A stretch of DNA of 64,000 bases, from the NCBI RefSeq assembly GCF_009741735.1, contig NZ_WHOH01000001.1, positions 310,001 to 374,000 of the forward strand, written 5' to 3'. The stretch is from Lentibacillus sp. JNUCC-1 (GTDB lineage Bacteria > Bacillota > Bacilli > Bacillales > Amphibacillaceae). Positions 7,620-18,262 of the stretch are shown here, one piece after another (the first letter of the stretch is position 1; each line of letters opens with the position of its first letter). Position numbers and translations under genes: made by a program. Under the pieces are notes generated by a model. It was not told the origin of the DNA, did not search any database, and saw only the letters and a program-made list of their open reading frames with translations.

Positions 7620-8464
7620 TTAGGCCTCACGACGGAAAAAACCGAATATCCCTGTTGTCTGTACAATATTGGCAAATGCATTTGGATCGACATCTGCTAT
7701 AATTTGTTCTAGATCATACAACTCGTATCTTGTAATGACGAGGTAAAGCATATTCTTATCTTCACCAGAATAAGCGCCTTTCGCAGGCAAGATGGTGATG
7801 CCGCGCACCATTTTATTGTGAATGGCTTGCTGAAGCTCGTTCGCTTTGTGTGTCACAATCATTGCAGTCAACTTCTCGTGACGTGTATGGAGCGCGTCGA
7901 TCACGCGTGTCGTTACGTAAAGCGTTAAGAGTGTATATAACGCGTTTTCCGGTTCATATAACACGCCAGCCATTAAAATAATAACACCATTCAGTGTTAG
8001 AAAATATGTGCCAAGCGGTTTATCATTGAGTCTTGAGAGTACCATTGCAACAATATCCATACCACCTGTTGATGCACCCCACTTCAACGTGAGTCCCACA
8101 CCAGTTCCCCAATGACACCACCAAACACGGCATTAAGAATAATGTCGTTAGACAAACTCATAACAGGCATGATTTCTAATGCTGTTGTCGTGAATATGAC
8201 TGATAAAATACTGTAGATGGTAAATCCTTTGCCTACTTTATACCAGCCTAAAATAGCAACTGGTATATTTAAAATAAACAAGATCACACCGGTACTGATT
8301 CCGATTCCGATAAAATCTTTGAACACACTCGAAATGAGCTGTGCCGCCCCTGTAAAGCCGCTGGCATAAACATTTGCGCCAATCAGGAAAAAATTAAGTG
8401 CCACAGCATTTAAAATAGCACCAAAAATTACGACTACAACCCGTCTCGCTTCAACTAAAAACAT
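7620..8464 (-). CDS. YitT/DUF2179 family membrane protein (frameshifted in this sequence)
   Basis: One ORF supplies five hydrophobic segments from MFLVEARRVVVVIFGAILN to GGVIGE; the next supplies VGLTLKWGASTGGMDI plus the soluble DUF2179 domain, which ends in FANIVQTTGIFGFFRREA. Adding one G to the GGGG run (plus-strand C8107-8110) restores GGVIGGTGVGLTLKWG, the family motif, and a 281-residue protein. The YitT family is integral membrane and of unknown function. AGGAGGT precedes ATG 8464. Confidence 0.85.
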
Positions 8465-8609
8465 ATGTTACCTCCTTGTCTGATGGTTTACTTTTATATT
8501 TTTGGAAATATTATCAAGTATACTTTGACTAACTGACCTTACCATATTAAACTATTAATAAGTTACATATACAAATCTTTGAATGAATATAAGAAATGTA
8601 GGTGAAATC

Positions 8610-9476
8610 ATGACCGTAAAAATAATGGCTGATTCTTCATGTGACCTGACAGAGCATTATTATAACGAATATGATATCGAAATGGTACCGTTAACTGTTC
8701 ACTTGAATAATAAAGAGTATCGTGACAGCATCGATATTCAGCCTAAAACAGTTTATGATGAGATGCGAGCTGGTAAAGGCACAAAAACTTCTCAAGTATC
8801 CCCACAGACCTTTAAGACCATTTTTACATCTTATGCTGAAACAAATCAACCATTAGTCTATTTAGCGTTCTCATCAGAGCTTTCAGGCACCTACCAATCT
8901 GCGGCAATGATGGCCGAAGAAGTAAAAGAAAGCTACCCAGGTGCACAAATTCACGTGATCGACACCAAGTGTGCTTCAATCGGTTACGGCCTCGTTATTT
9001 TACGGGCAGCAGAACTTGCGAAAGAAGGTGCAGATGCAGCGTCCATTATAGAGACTGCCAGCTATCATGCTGAGCATATGGAGCATATTTTCACAGTAGA
9101 TGACCTTGAGTATCTTTATAGGGGCGGCCGTGTCAGCAAAACAGCAGCATTTGTGGGTTCATTGTTAAAGATTAAACCCCTGCTCCATGTTGAAGATGGT
9201 AAATTGGTTCCACTTGAAAAAATCAGAGGACGGAAAAAAGTTCTTGGCCGGATGATTGACCTGATGGCGGCTCGTGGCGATGATTTCAGTAACCAGGTTA
9301 TTGGGATCAGCCATGGCGACGACCTCGAACGCGCTGAGCAACTTCGCGACATGATTTGTGAAAAATTCAATATCTCTCAGAAAAATGTTGTAATTGAAAT
9401 GGTTGGCGCAGTTATAGGAGCCCATTCAGGTCCAGGGACACTGGCTCTTTTCTTTCTTAATAAGCCGTATAAATAG
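8610..9476 (+). CDS. DegV family fatty-acid-binding protein
   Basis: At 288 residues it has family length. MADSSCDLT, TSQVSPQTF, the SSELSGTYQSA stretch, DTKCASIGYG and the C-terminal HSGPGTLALFF are DegV/FakB signatures; these proteins bind a fatty acid in a pocket lined by serine and threonine. FakB homologues present fatty acids to FakA kinase; whether this one does is unknown. AGGTG lies before ATG 8610; the upstream in-frame ATG 8583 lacks a ribosome site. Confidence 0.88.
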   Translation: MTVKIMADSSCDLTEHYYNEYDIEMVPLTVHLNNKEYRDSIDIQPKTVYDEMRAGKGTKTSQVSPQTFKTIFTSYAETNQPLVYLAFSSELSGTYQSAAMMAEEVKESYPGAQIHVIDTKCASIGYGLVILRAAELAKEGADAASIIETASYHAEHMEHIFTVDDLEYLYRGGRVSKTAAFVGSLLKIKPLLHVEDGKLVPLEKIRGRKKVLGRMIDLMAARGDDFSNQVIGISHGDDLERAEQLRDMICEKFNISQKNVVIEMVGAVIGAHSGPGTLALFFLNKPYK

Positions 9477-9490
9477 TTTTCAAATTAAAT

Positions 9491-9526
9491 CTCTTAGGCG
9501 CGTGTATCGCATCTAAGAGGTTTTTC
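9491..9526 (+). terminator. Terminator after the DegV gene
   Basis: CTCTTAG and CTAAGAG form the stem, followed by GTTTTTC. Confidence 0.75.
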
Positions 9527-9654
9527 TTCTTTCAGTCATATATTTGCCACAAAGTTTTTTCAGATTCGTGACAAATCTTATTCTGCATTGTGTGAGTGCT
9601 TCTCCTTCTACATACTGAGATTAGCATATATGTATAAGTTCAGGAGGTACGCTC

Positions 9655-10874
9655 ATGCGACGGACAATCGTATTGTTATCGTTCTCATTATTCCTATTAA
9701 CCGCACTAACCGGTCTGGTGATGCGGATCTTTCCTTTTACCCGTAACAACCTCATCCCATATGAGCATTTGCTGCATGGACATTCACATCTGGCGCTGAT
9801 CGGCTGGGCATTTATGGGAGTGCTCGTCGTTTTTTTCGCTATTATCTGGCGAAAGATGACCAAAAAAGAAAAGCAGCACGGCATGATCCTCATGCTCTCT
9901 TTATTCATCGTTTCTGTATCCATGTTTGCTGCTTTCCTTTACGAAGGATACGCATTGTATTCCATCGTCCTTTCAACCTTGCATATTGGAGTGGAATATT
10001 GGGCTGTCATATTCATCTATCGCAGACTTCATTATATTACCCAGGGTTCAAAAACGGCGGCATTGTATATTAAAGCCGGTCTATTCACGCTGATCATCTC
10101 ATCAGTTGGTCCGTTTATGCTTGGTGCGATTTCAGCCAATGGACTAAAAGATACTGCCTGGTTTGATATGACGATCTATTTTTATTTGCATTTTCAATAC
10201 AACGGCTGGTTATTTTTCATGCTGATCGGAATGCTTATTTTCATGCTGGTTCAGGCGAATATCACACTCAATCACACCCACCTGAGAAGAGGCTTCTGGT
10301 TCTATTTACTTGCTTTATTCCCTGGATACATTTTATCTATTTTATGGGTTGAGTCGTTACCTGGCTACAGTTATATTTTCGCCATCGCAGGCAGTATTGG
10401 ACAATGGATTGGAATTTTCCTCATCATTTGTGCCGTATCAAAAAGCTGGACACAAATAAAACAGCATTTTTCAGAAAAAGTTGTGTGGCTCCTTGGGGCA
10501 GTGCTCTTTCTTTTATTTGCTAAAAGCACCCTAGAACTCGGCCTGATGTTGCCGAATCTCGCTAATATGATTTATGAAACACGCAGCATTGTCATTGGAT
10601 ACTTGCATTTAACCCTCCTCGGTTTCGTCAGTGGTATGATTCTTGTCCTGTATGAAATTACCGGGTTATTGGATAGCCGAAGCAAAGCCATGTTAAGAGG
10701 GGTAAGTATGTTTGCCATTGGCTTGATTTTAAATGAAAGTATTTTATTCCTTCAGGGGCTGCTTGATTGGATGAATTTACCTTCCTTCCCATTTGCTAGT
10801 CATGGACTTTTGGTGGCTGCTTTAATTCTTTTGATCAGTATCATCAGCATGACTGTTTCAGTATTCACTGGTAG
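9655..10874 (+). CDS. Polytopic membrane protein with heme-copper-oxidase-like His motifs
   Basis: Roughly twelve hydrophobic helices hold histidines in HLLHGHSHLALIGW (near residue 40), YLHFQYNGW (near 180) and GYLHLTLLG (near 318), reminiscent of metal or heme ligands in heme-copper oxidase subunit I and NnrS-like proteins, but the HH and HxH set is not canonical. As given, the frame runs on into the downstream dehydrogenase gene without a stop. A sigma-B-like promoter and ribosome site for that gene lie within the run-on, so I place the natural end at TAG 10872-10874, reached if one G is restored at ACTGG (10869-10871). AGGAGGT precedes ATG 9655. Function is unknown. Confidence 0.6.
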
Positions 10875-10937
10875 ACCTGTGTTTAGAATCCAACTTGCAG
10901 ACAGATTTCATAAAGCCCTAGTAAATATTAGTGCGAC

Positions 10938-10962
10938 GTTTCACCTCCCTTTATTTGGGTAT
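10938..10962 (+). promoter_or_regulatory. Sigma-B-type promoter of the SDR gene
   Basis: GTTTCA (10938-10943), a 13-nt spacer and GGGTAT (10957-10962) closely match the sigma-B consensus GTTTAA-N12-14-GGGWAW. It lies 25 nt upstream of the SDR start codon. Confidence 0.65.
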
Positions 10963-10986
10963 AGTAAAATGAATGGAGGTATGAAT

Positions 10987-11832
10987 ATGACATCAAATAA
11001 GCAAACTCAAGATACACAACCAGGGATAGAATCACATATGCATCCTGAACCAGAATATATACGGAAATACTATAATGGCAGTGGAAAACTTATGGGTGAT
11101 GTAGCACTTGTGACTGGTGGTGACAGTGGCATTGGACGCTCTGTCAGTCTGCACTTTGCCAAAGAAGGGGCAGATGTGGCCATCGTTTATTTAAATGAAC
11201 GTGAAGATGCTGAAACAACGAAGAGGCTTATTGAACAGGAAGGTAGATCTTGTCTATTAATTGAAGGCGACATCAGCAGCCCGACATTTTGCGAGCGTGT
11301 GGTAACTGATGTCATTGAGCATTTCGGCAAACTTGAAATTCTTGTTAATAATGCCGCAGAACAACATCCCCAAGCAGATATTCTTGATATTTCAAACGAG
11401 CAACTTGAAAAGACATTTAAAACAAATGTCTTTGGAGCTTTCTATATGACAAAAGCGGCTATGCCTCATTTAAAAGAAGGCGATGCCATCATTAACACAA
11501 CGTCTGTTACAGCTTATGAAGGCAGCGAGGACCTGATCGATTATTCTGCAACAAAGGGTGCGCTTGTATCATTAACACGCTCTCTTGCTGCATCACTTGC
11601 TGAAAAAGGTATACGCGTCAATGCAGTCGCACCTGGTCCTATATGGACACCGTTAATTCCATCCACCTTTAGTGCTGAGAAAGTCAGCAACTTTGGTTCT
11701 GGAACACCGATGAAACGTCCCGGTCAACCCGCCGAACTCGCACCAGCTTATGTATATCTAGCCAGCCAAGACGCTTCTTACGTATCTGGACAAGTCATCC
11801 ACGTCAACGGCGGCATCATTCTGAACGGGTAA
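10987..11832 (+). CDS. SDR family oxidoreductase, general-stress type (YhdF/YdaD-like)
   Basis: The 281-residue product has an N-terminal extension rich in Gln/His/Pro, then the Rossmann motif TGGDSGIGR, NNAAEQHPQ, catalytic Ser in TTSVTAYEG, YSATKGA (Tyr and Lys) and the C-terminal HVNGG. This extended-N-terminus SDR type (B. subtilis YhdF, YdaD) is usually a sigma-B stress gene, and a sigma-B-like promoter is present here. GGAGGT lies 6 nt before ATG 10987. In this sequence it is fused in frame to the upstream membrane protein, probably an artefact. Confidence 0.85.
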   Translation: MTSNKQTQDTQPGIESHMHPEPEYIRKYYNGSGKLMGDVALVTGGDSGIGRSVSLHFAKEGADVAIVYLNEREDAETTKRLIEQEGRSCLLIEGDISSPTFCERVVTDVIEHFGKLEILVNNAAEQHPQADILDISNEQLEKTFKTNVFGAFYMTKAAMPHLKEGDAIINTTSVTAYEGSEDLIDYSATKGALVSLTRSLAASLAEKGIRVNAVAPGPIWTPLIPSTFSAEKVSNFGSGTPMKRPGQPAELAPAYVYLASQDASYVSGQVIHVNGGIILNG

Positions 11833-11838
11833 ATAAGT

Positions 11839-11872
11839 AAAAAAGCCACACTCAAAGAGGTGGCTTTTTTTA
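11839..11872 (+). terminator. Terminator after the SDR gene
   Basis: AAAAGCCAC and GGTGGCTTTTTT form the stem and T run. Confidence 0.8.
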
Positions 11873-12375
11873 CTAAGCTTTTTGTAAATACTATTACTAT
11901 AACCAAGGCACATTATAAGTAAACAGCGAACTAAAAAGCATAGTAGGTCAAAACCCATCAATGTATATAAGAGCACCGTGATTTGCGCTCCGGGAAGTCG
12001 CTTTCCGCGGGCACGGCCTCAGCCTCCTCGCTCGCAAAGACCGCTCACTGTGGGGTCTTCGGACTCGTGCTGTTCCCGCAGGAGTCGACTTCCCTCCGCT
12101 CCAATCACTTTATGTTAATTGAATGCTTGGACGGTCCTGTTCAAGAAAGCAAGTAAGAACGTGAACACTCTTAAGCAATTAGTAATAAGTCCATTTATAC
12201 GTATTATTCCCTATTCAGACGTAATCTCGGTTTACTTATGAGCATTTATTCCGTCTATGAGTGATTTTCAGCCCCTATATGCGCTTCAACCGTTCCGCCC
12301 AATAAAGCAAGAAAATGAACACCACTCACCTAGCTCGGGGAAAACACGGAGACTCCTGTGGGAGCAAAAGCCTAG

Positions 12376-14465
12376 GAGCCCTAGACAAAAGTATTTTTTA
12401 AAAAGCTAAAGATGGCGTTATTTAACTTTTTTATTGACATAAAATAAATCAAGAAAAAAATAGGTATGACAAATAAACATCACGATTTTAAACTTTCTGC
12501 TATTGCGACTAAACGTTCAGCACCTCCTCTCGGGCTTCTTCCATCAGGCGGGATACCGTAGGCTGTTTTCTTTCTCTTGGACCACCTGCTGATATGACAA
12601 ACTATTCAAGTAGAGCTTGACTATTTTTCGAATGTTGTGCATCACACAGTGTAATTTGAACTCACGGGAGGCATTTTTCTTCCCCCGCATATGCATCTGT
12701 TTCCAGCCATCTTGTGTTTGGATATTTCCCCACACTGGTTCTGGTACGCTTTTTCTTTGTCTTAAAATTTCCTTGCCTTTCTCACTATTGGCCTTTGCCT
12801 TCGCATCTTCACGAAGACTATCATCTTCCAAATGCCTCTCTATTCTGCGAATACCGTCTGTTGCTTTCGTACATTGCGCACTGAGAGGACATTTTTGGCA
12901 AGCTTCTAAATTACTGTACTCCCCAATTTTTCCGGACTTTTTTATTTTTTTTCTCCCCAATGTACTTCCTTCTGGACATGTGTATGTATCAGATGCCGGG
13001 TCATAATCAAATTTATCTTTTCCAAACGGACTCTTTAGCTCTGGATAGGATACATAAAAGTCGATGCCTTTATCCTTCATGAAACGAATATTCTCGGCGG
13101 AAAAAAATCCGGCATCGGCACCAGCCTGCATCCCTTCCAATGAGCCGCACATGTTTTGCGCATCAAGTAGTGTTGGCTGTAATTCAAGTTGATCAGAAGC
13201 GCTGTTGCCCGTGTGTGTACCAAGTATAATATGGGTCTTATCATCCACCCAGGCAAAATTGTTGTAACACTGCTGCACTCCATGATGTTTTGTCATCATA
13301 ATGTTAGAGTCTGCGTCCGTAAAATTGATTTGCTTTTCCGGTGGGATTTTTTTGTTCCCCTTCTCTTCTTTCCATCTTTGCTCCAGAGCTGTTTTTGCCT
13401 GCTCCATCGTGTTGAGTCGATCACTTGTGATCGCAATATCGTTTAACACATTTACCACCTGGTTAAATGTTTCAGATGGAACGTTATTCAGAAGCATAGA
13501 AGACGCTTTAACGTTTCTTCCAAATTCAAGCCCTGCGTTTTCTCAGCCTCATCAAGGTCAAGGTTGAACACTTGCTGTTCTTTTTTCCGAAGTTCTCTTT
13601 CGTGTTGTTGTCGTAAAATGTGGTTAACTAATTGGGCCTGATCATGGATACAAGCGTTTAACTTATCATCCGGTACCTGTTCCAAGCTGCTGATGTATGG
13701 CTTCATCGTTTCAAATAACGACTCAATATTAATTGATTGATTATCAATTTTCTTTGTTAGACGTTCATAACTCATCGCCTTGTGTTTAGAGGCATTAGCT
13801 TGAATCTTTGTACCATCAATATACATACGTTTCCAACCAACCAGGAATAACCCATCACAAATTCCGATGATCTGAATGAAGAGATGATCAACTTCTTCGA
13901 ATAAGGCATCAATTGTGCGTTCCACCGTTTTATAGCTGGGCATTCGCATGCCGGATAAGATCCATTGTGCGCCAATGCTGTCTTCAGCAAATTGTTGGAT
14001 TTTCTGCGCCGCATAATGACCATGATACATGGCGTAAAGTATAACTGCTGTCAATTCCCGGCGGGAATAGCGTGGAGCTCCCATAGATAGAGATGCATAG
14101 TACCTTAGATCCAGTACATTTGCTAAGTACATAAAGAAACGGGCAGCGTGTGGCTTGTGTTCAACTCTCTCCTGTAATAATTCCTCAAAAAGAACAATCT
14201 GATTTGGACAATTCGGGCTGCGATGTGCCATAAAATCTCTCCTCATTTTTTAATCCCAACAAAGAGTACCTAAAAACGATGGTTTTTTTGGGCAAAACAA
14301 GGTATAATGAACGGTATAAAGCACTCTTCGTTGGTATGTTTTTCCCAAAAAACATTGTATCATCAAAGGAGTGCTTTTTTCTATGTCCAAATCATGATAA
14401 ACACCGCACAATAATTTTAATACGTATATTAGTGAAGTTTCGCAATTTACTTCTGTCCAGGGCTC
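12376..14465 (-). mobile_element. IS1182-type insertion sequence (IS-A)
   Basis: The 2090-bp element is bounded by GAGCCCTAGACAAAAGTA on the left and the inverted match GAGCCCTGGACAGAAGTA on the right, with CTAG on each side (12372-12375, 14466-14469). It carries one transposase gene, frameshifted. A hairpin with AAAGCACTC/GAGTGCTTT (14316-14382) lies between the transposase start and the right end. The 338 bp between the transposase and IS-B otherwise hold only element ends. Confidence 0.8.
12544..14231 (-). pseudogene. IS-A transposase, IS1182 family, frameshifted
   Basis: The first part (start ATG 14231, after GAGGAGAG) carries the N-terminal DUF772-type region and the DDE motif strand YIDGTKIQANASKHKAMSY. 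The second part (to 12544) carries NFTDADSNIM, ADAGFFSAENI and the cysteine-rich LEACQKCPLSAQC region typical of IS1182 transposases. The frames break near 13500 after NLEETLKRLL. It would be about 562 residues if joined. The break may be another single-base error, so activity cannot be judged. Confidence 0.75.
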
Positions 14466-14469
14466 CTAG

Positions 14470-16186
14470 GAGTCTGTCCGACGGAATGTTATTTAAGGGG
14501 TCAGATTTAACTTTTTGAGCATATTTCTCCAAAAAAACGCTATTTTGAAATGAATAGTGTTTAAATCCAGCCTTATCCGTGCCCTTTATGATAACTTTTT
14601 CAGATTTTGGACAGACTTATCCCTTGTTTGCTTTAACACATTTTTTGGATGCTTAAGAAAATGAAGCTTCCTAAGGTTATGAGCCAACGCAAGCAGCACA
14701 AATTCACCCGAAACTTTTTCTTTTCCGCGGAGGTGAAATTGCCGAAAGCCTTGACACGCTTTCAGTTGCCCAAACACCGGCTCTACAATTGCTTTACGTT
14801 TCTTGTAAATGTCTTTCCCTTCGTCACTTTGAACTTTCGTTCTCATAGCTTCACGTATTGGATCAGCTTCTGTACGTTGTATAGTTCTTTTGCCTGTTTT
14901 AGATTTTACACACTCACTTTGAAAGGGGCAGTCTAAGCATGCTTGACCTTCATAAATCCATGTTGTAGGTCTGGTCTCATGATGGCGGTATTTAACTTTT
15001 TTAAGCACCATGTTTTGACCAATAGGGCAGATATAAGTATCTTGTTCTTGGTCATAAGTGAAATTCGACTTGTCATAAGGATTACCATTTTGTTTGCCTT
15101 CTTTGGTTGCTGCAATATAGGCATCTACTCCATAGGTTTCGGCTTGTTGAATGTTGGCTGCACTAAAATAACCGGCATCTGCTGTAACAATCTCTGGCAT
15201 GGCACCCATATTCTCCCGAATGGAGGATAAGACATTTTCAAACTGTTGTTGATCACTGGAATTATTACTCATGGCCATTCCAACGATAAAGCCACGGTCT
15301 GAATCAACTGCAACTTGTGGATTGTAGCCTTGTATCACGCCTTGTGTCCGGGTGTTCATAATTCGTGAATCATCGTCCGTAAAATTAGCCTGGTCCTTGT
15401 CAGCTGTTGCTAAAGCTGATTCAGGTTTGCGTTCTTCTAGTTTTTGTAATGCTTCCTTGATCGTTTCCAGGCGCTTTTGATGATCTTGTATACCTCGACT
15501 TGTGGGTTCCGTTTGTTCATCTTCGATGGCATCTTGCAGCTGGGCTTCGTTCAAGTGATCGGCAATAAGCTGTTCCATACGCTTAATTTCTTTTTTCATA
15601 TAGCCGCGTGTCATCGCTTTGTGCTTTGAAGCATTAGCCTTGAACTTTGAACCGTCAATGCTTACATGTGCCATGGATACATGACCTAATTCTTTAGCGA
15701 TTAGAATAACCTGACTAAATAAAGGGGCCAAATTATTTATGTTGTTTTTTCGAAAATCACTAATAGTGCGGTGATCAGGCTTCTGGCCACCGGCCAGCCA
15801 GCGAAAGGGAATGCTTTCTTGAATTGCCGTATGCAATTTACGGGATGAAAACACACCCGTTTGATAGCCATAAAAGAGAATCTTAATCAACATCTTCGGA
15901 TTTTAAGCTTCTTGACCACGATTTTTATAGTGAATTGTCATATGAGAAATATTTAGTTCATCAACAATGTCGTTAACAGTGCGAGCAAGGTGATCAGAAG
16001 GAATCAAATCCCCAAAATACGTCGGGATTAGCTCTCCTTGCTCCACTGAATAAGGCTTAAATGGTGCCATGGTGGAATGCCCCTTTCTTTTTCCGTTCAA
16101 TCTTCACTTTGTAATATTAATTATACATGAAAGTCCGGCATTCCACCCATTTATCTGGTAATACTTTCATTCCGTCGGACAGACTC
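14470..16186 (-). mobile_element. IS1182-type insertion sequence (IS-B)
   Basis: The 1717-bp element is bounded by perfect 19-bp inverted repeats, GAGTCTGTCCGACGGAATG at the left and its complement at the right, with CTAG on each side (14466-14469 and 16187-16190). Its left CTAG is also the right flank of IS-A, so the two elements are adjacent in one target. Confidence 0.88.
14586..16070 (-). pseudogene. IS-B transposase, IS1182 family, with in-frame stop
   Basis: The gene begins at ATG 16070 (MAPFKPYSVEQGELIPTYFG) and continues in the same frame to 14586, apart from a TAA at 15903-15905. Family members typically have a tyrosine or similar residue there (GxxAYxPKMLIK), so a nonsense mutation is likely. 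The remainder is intact: SIDGSKFKANASKHKAMT, NFTDDDSRIM, TADAGYFSAANI and the cysteine-rich CLDCPFQSEC. The element probably cannot transpose by itself unless translation restarts at ATG 15893. Confidence 0.85.
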
Positions 16187-16220
16187 CTAGATGAGACCCC
16201 ACAGCGCGCTAGAGGGGAAG

Positions 16221-16276
16221 GAAGGCTAAGACCGCGACGTCCTGTCGCAACGCCTTCATGACCCACATCCTGTGGG
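16221..16276 (+). repeat. Two-hairpin submodule of R1 (instance ii)
   Basis: GAAGGC/GCCTTC encloses GCGAC-GTCCT-GTCGC, followed by CCCAC-ATCCT-GTGGG. It differs from instance i only outside the stems and in the first loop base of each hairpin. Confidence 0.6.
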
Positions 16277-16420
16277 CCCGAGGCTCATCAGCGCCCACCG
16301 GACGCGGAGTGTTTTCCCCGAGCGATTGCCAGAAGCAGTCATTCAAGTTTTCATTAGTTCGCAGTTTGTGTCTACTATTCGTTATAGGGGACGACTGTAA
16401 AAGCAATGAGGAACTTCGGC

Positions 16421-18262
16421 TTATTCCAGAAATCGCAGTAAGTCACGTTGGATAAGGTGATCTGAGATGCGCAGTTCATCACGGGCTTGTTTTAAATATG
16501 GTGTGCATTTGGACTGGGAGACTTTTTTCTCCTGCTCCCTGTTATAGCATCCACGTTCAATATAAGCATAATTCTCAGTAACAAACCCACCATCGCGAAA
16601 TACAACTGGATGATCACCTGAGCGTGTCAGCAAATTGCGGCTGAGCGACATGTTGTTTCGGTCATCTACACCGAGAAGGTGCAATAGTGTCGCACGTATG
16701 TCAATCTGCCCCCCAGTTATATCAATCTCTCTCCCTTCTTGCCCTGGAACATGGATAATGAGCGGGATCCGCTGTAAAGCCAAATGATTCAGCGGCGTAT
16801 CTTTCTCATCCAGAAATTGATGAACTCCCTCTTCATATTGCTTAGAGATTCCGTAATGATCCCCATAAATAACAAAAATATTATCTTCATACATATTCGC
16901 TTCTTTCAGCAGTTCGAAAAAGCGTTTTAAAGCCTCATCCTCATATCTCACCGTTGTCATATATCTGTTTACCACTTCAAGATCCGTATTTGCTTTATCA
17001 ATGAACTGATCTTCTTCTTCAAGCAAAAATGGAAAATGGTTGGTCAACATTAGAAATTTAGCTAAATAAGGTTCGGGCAGATCTTTTAGCATTTCCATGC
17101 TCTGTTCATAAAAAGGGATATCCTTGAGTCCATAGTTAACGGAATTTTCTTCCGTCACTTTATAATCACGTTTCGAGAAAAATTCTTCATAACCAAGAGC
17201 TGTGTACATTTCTTCTCTATTCCAGAAGGTCCGGTCGTTGGCATGGAATGAATAAGCCTGATAGCCTCCAGCCTCTTGTAATATCTTGGGCAATGATTGA
17301 TAAGTATTCTTAGGATAGCGTACAAATGCCGAACCACTCGGAAGCGGGTATAGCCCTGTGGATATCATAAACTCTGCATCAGACGTTTTACCCTGAGCAG
17401 TCTGATCATATATATTACTGAAATAAAAACTATCCTCAATCAGTTCATTCATAAATGGTGTAATTGACTCTCCGTTCACGTCTTCATCAATCACAAACCC
17501 TTGAGTTGATTCGAGACTTATTATAATCACATTTTTATCTTCAGCAACCCCAAACAGATCTGTTTCCTCTTCTTCTGTCCTCGTCAATTTCTTATTAGCA
17601 GCTTTTGCTTCACCTTCATCAGCCATGGCCTTTTCGATAGGAACCTTAATGCTCGTGGCAATATTTACAAACTGATAATTGTAGAGGCCGAGTGAGGTTA
17701 CAAGTAACTCACGGTCATAGTCTACCTTCAGTAAATATGGCGTTTGCATTAAAGCCAAGGCAAATGTAATTGCGATTGTGGCAAATGCTGTAAAGGTATA
17801 ACTTTTTTTATTGGGTGTATAAAATGGTGTATGATGCTTTCGTTTGCGCTTCATCAGGTAAATAATTAAAATCAGGTCAAGCACCAGAAAAGGATCCCAC
17901 GGACTTAATAACTCGACAGTACTTGGCCCCAGGCCTCCCACATTGCTCAGCTGAAATAAAACGGGAACCGTAACAAAATCAATATAAAAACGATAATACA
18001 GCACGTTGGCATAAAGCAATCCAGTCACAATGACATATGCTGTAATCAGCAGCCATGGACGCATGAGTCTGGTAAACAAAAATGAGATTCCAACAAACAA
18101 CATAATCGTCCCAAGAGGTCCGATTATCAAAAGTACAACATCATACCATGTTGTTACAGGAGCATGAAAGGATATAAGTGTCACCAGCACTGTTTTTAAC
18201 AGCAGTGCCATTACAGTAACCCCAATAAGATGATTTGATAAATACGGTATTAACCTGTTCAT
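16421..18262 (-). CDS. LTA synthase family phosphoglycerol transferase
   Basis: This 613-residue protein has about five N-terminal membrane helices (to residue 190) and an extracellular sulfatase-fold domain. Catalytic features are SLESTQGF (metal-binding Glu), the nucleophile Thr in AQGKTSDAEF and the metal ligands in IYGDHYG. LtaS enzymes polymerise glycerol phosphate from phosphatidylglycerol on a lipid anchor. It is the third gene of an operon; its ATG overlaps the stop of the aminotransferase fusion by 4 bp, and GGGGG lies upstream. As a non-core LtaS paralogue beside lipid-type acyltransferases it may modify another acceptor; that is inference. Confidence 0.88.
   Translation of the reverse strand: MNRLIPYLSNHLIGVTVMALLLKTVLVTLISFHAPVTTWYDVVLLIIGPLGTIMLFVGISFLFTRLMRPWLLITAYVIVTGLLYANVLYYRFYIDFVTVPVLFQLSNVGGLGPSTVELLSPWDPFLVLDLILIIYLMKRKRKHHTPFYTPNKKSYTFTAFATIAITFALALMQTPYLLKVDYDRELLVTSLGLYNYQFVNIATSIKVPIEKAMADEGEAKAANKKLTRTEEEETDLFGVAEDKNVIIISLESTQGFVIDEDVNGESITPFMNELIEDSFYFSNIYDQTAQGKTSDAEFMISTGLYPLPSGSAFVRYPKNTYQSLPKILQEAGGYQAYSFHANDRTFWNREEMYTALGYEEFFSKRDYKVTEENSVNYGLKDIPFYEQSMEMLKDLPEPYLAKFLMLTNHFPFLLEEEDQFIDKANTDLEVVNRYMTTVRYEDEALKRFFELLKEANMYEDNIFVIYGDHYGISKQYEEGVHQFLDEKDTPLNHLALQRIPLIIHVPGQEGREIDITGGQIDIRATLLHLLGVDDRNNMSLSRNLLTRSGDHPVVFRDGGFVTENYAYIERGCYNREQEKKVSQSKCTPYLKQARDELRISDHLIQRDLLRFLE

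Larger units (their letters stand above)
11907..16372. repeat. R1 composite repeat, copy 2, split by two IS elements
   Basis: The left part (11907-12375) has a terminal sequence near AAACAGCGAACTAA, module B and a long central spacer that recurs inverted at about 57605-57820. The right part (16187-16372) has the rest of module A and the end TTCGCAGTTTGTGTC. In uninterrupted copies the junction reads AAAGCCTAGATGAGACC; here two IS elements have entered at CTAG. The two-hairpin submodule is at 16221-16276. Confidence 0.8.

Noticed and set aside
9655-11832. A genuine 725-residue membrane protein/SDR fusion
   Set aside because: The SDR part has its own promoter-like sequence and ribosome site inside the frame, and the linker region is low in coding character.
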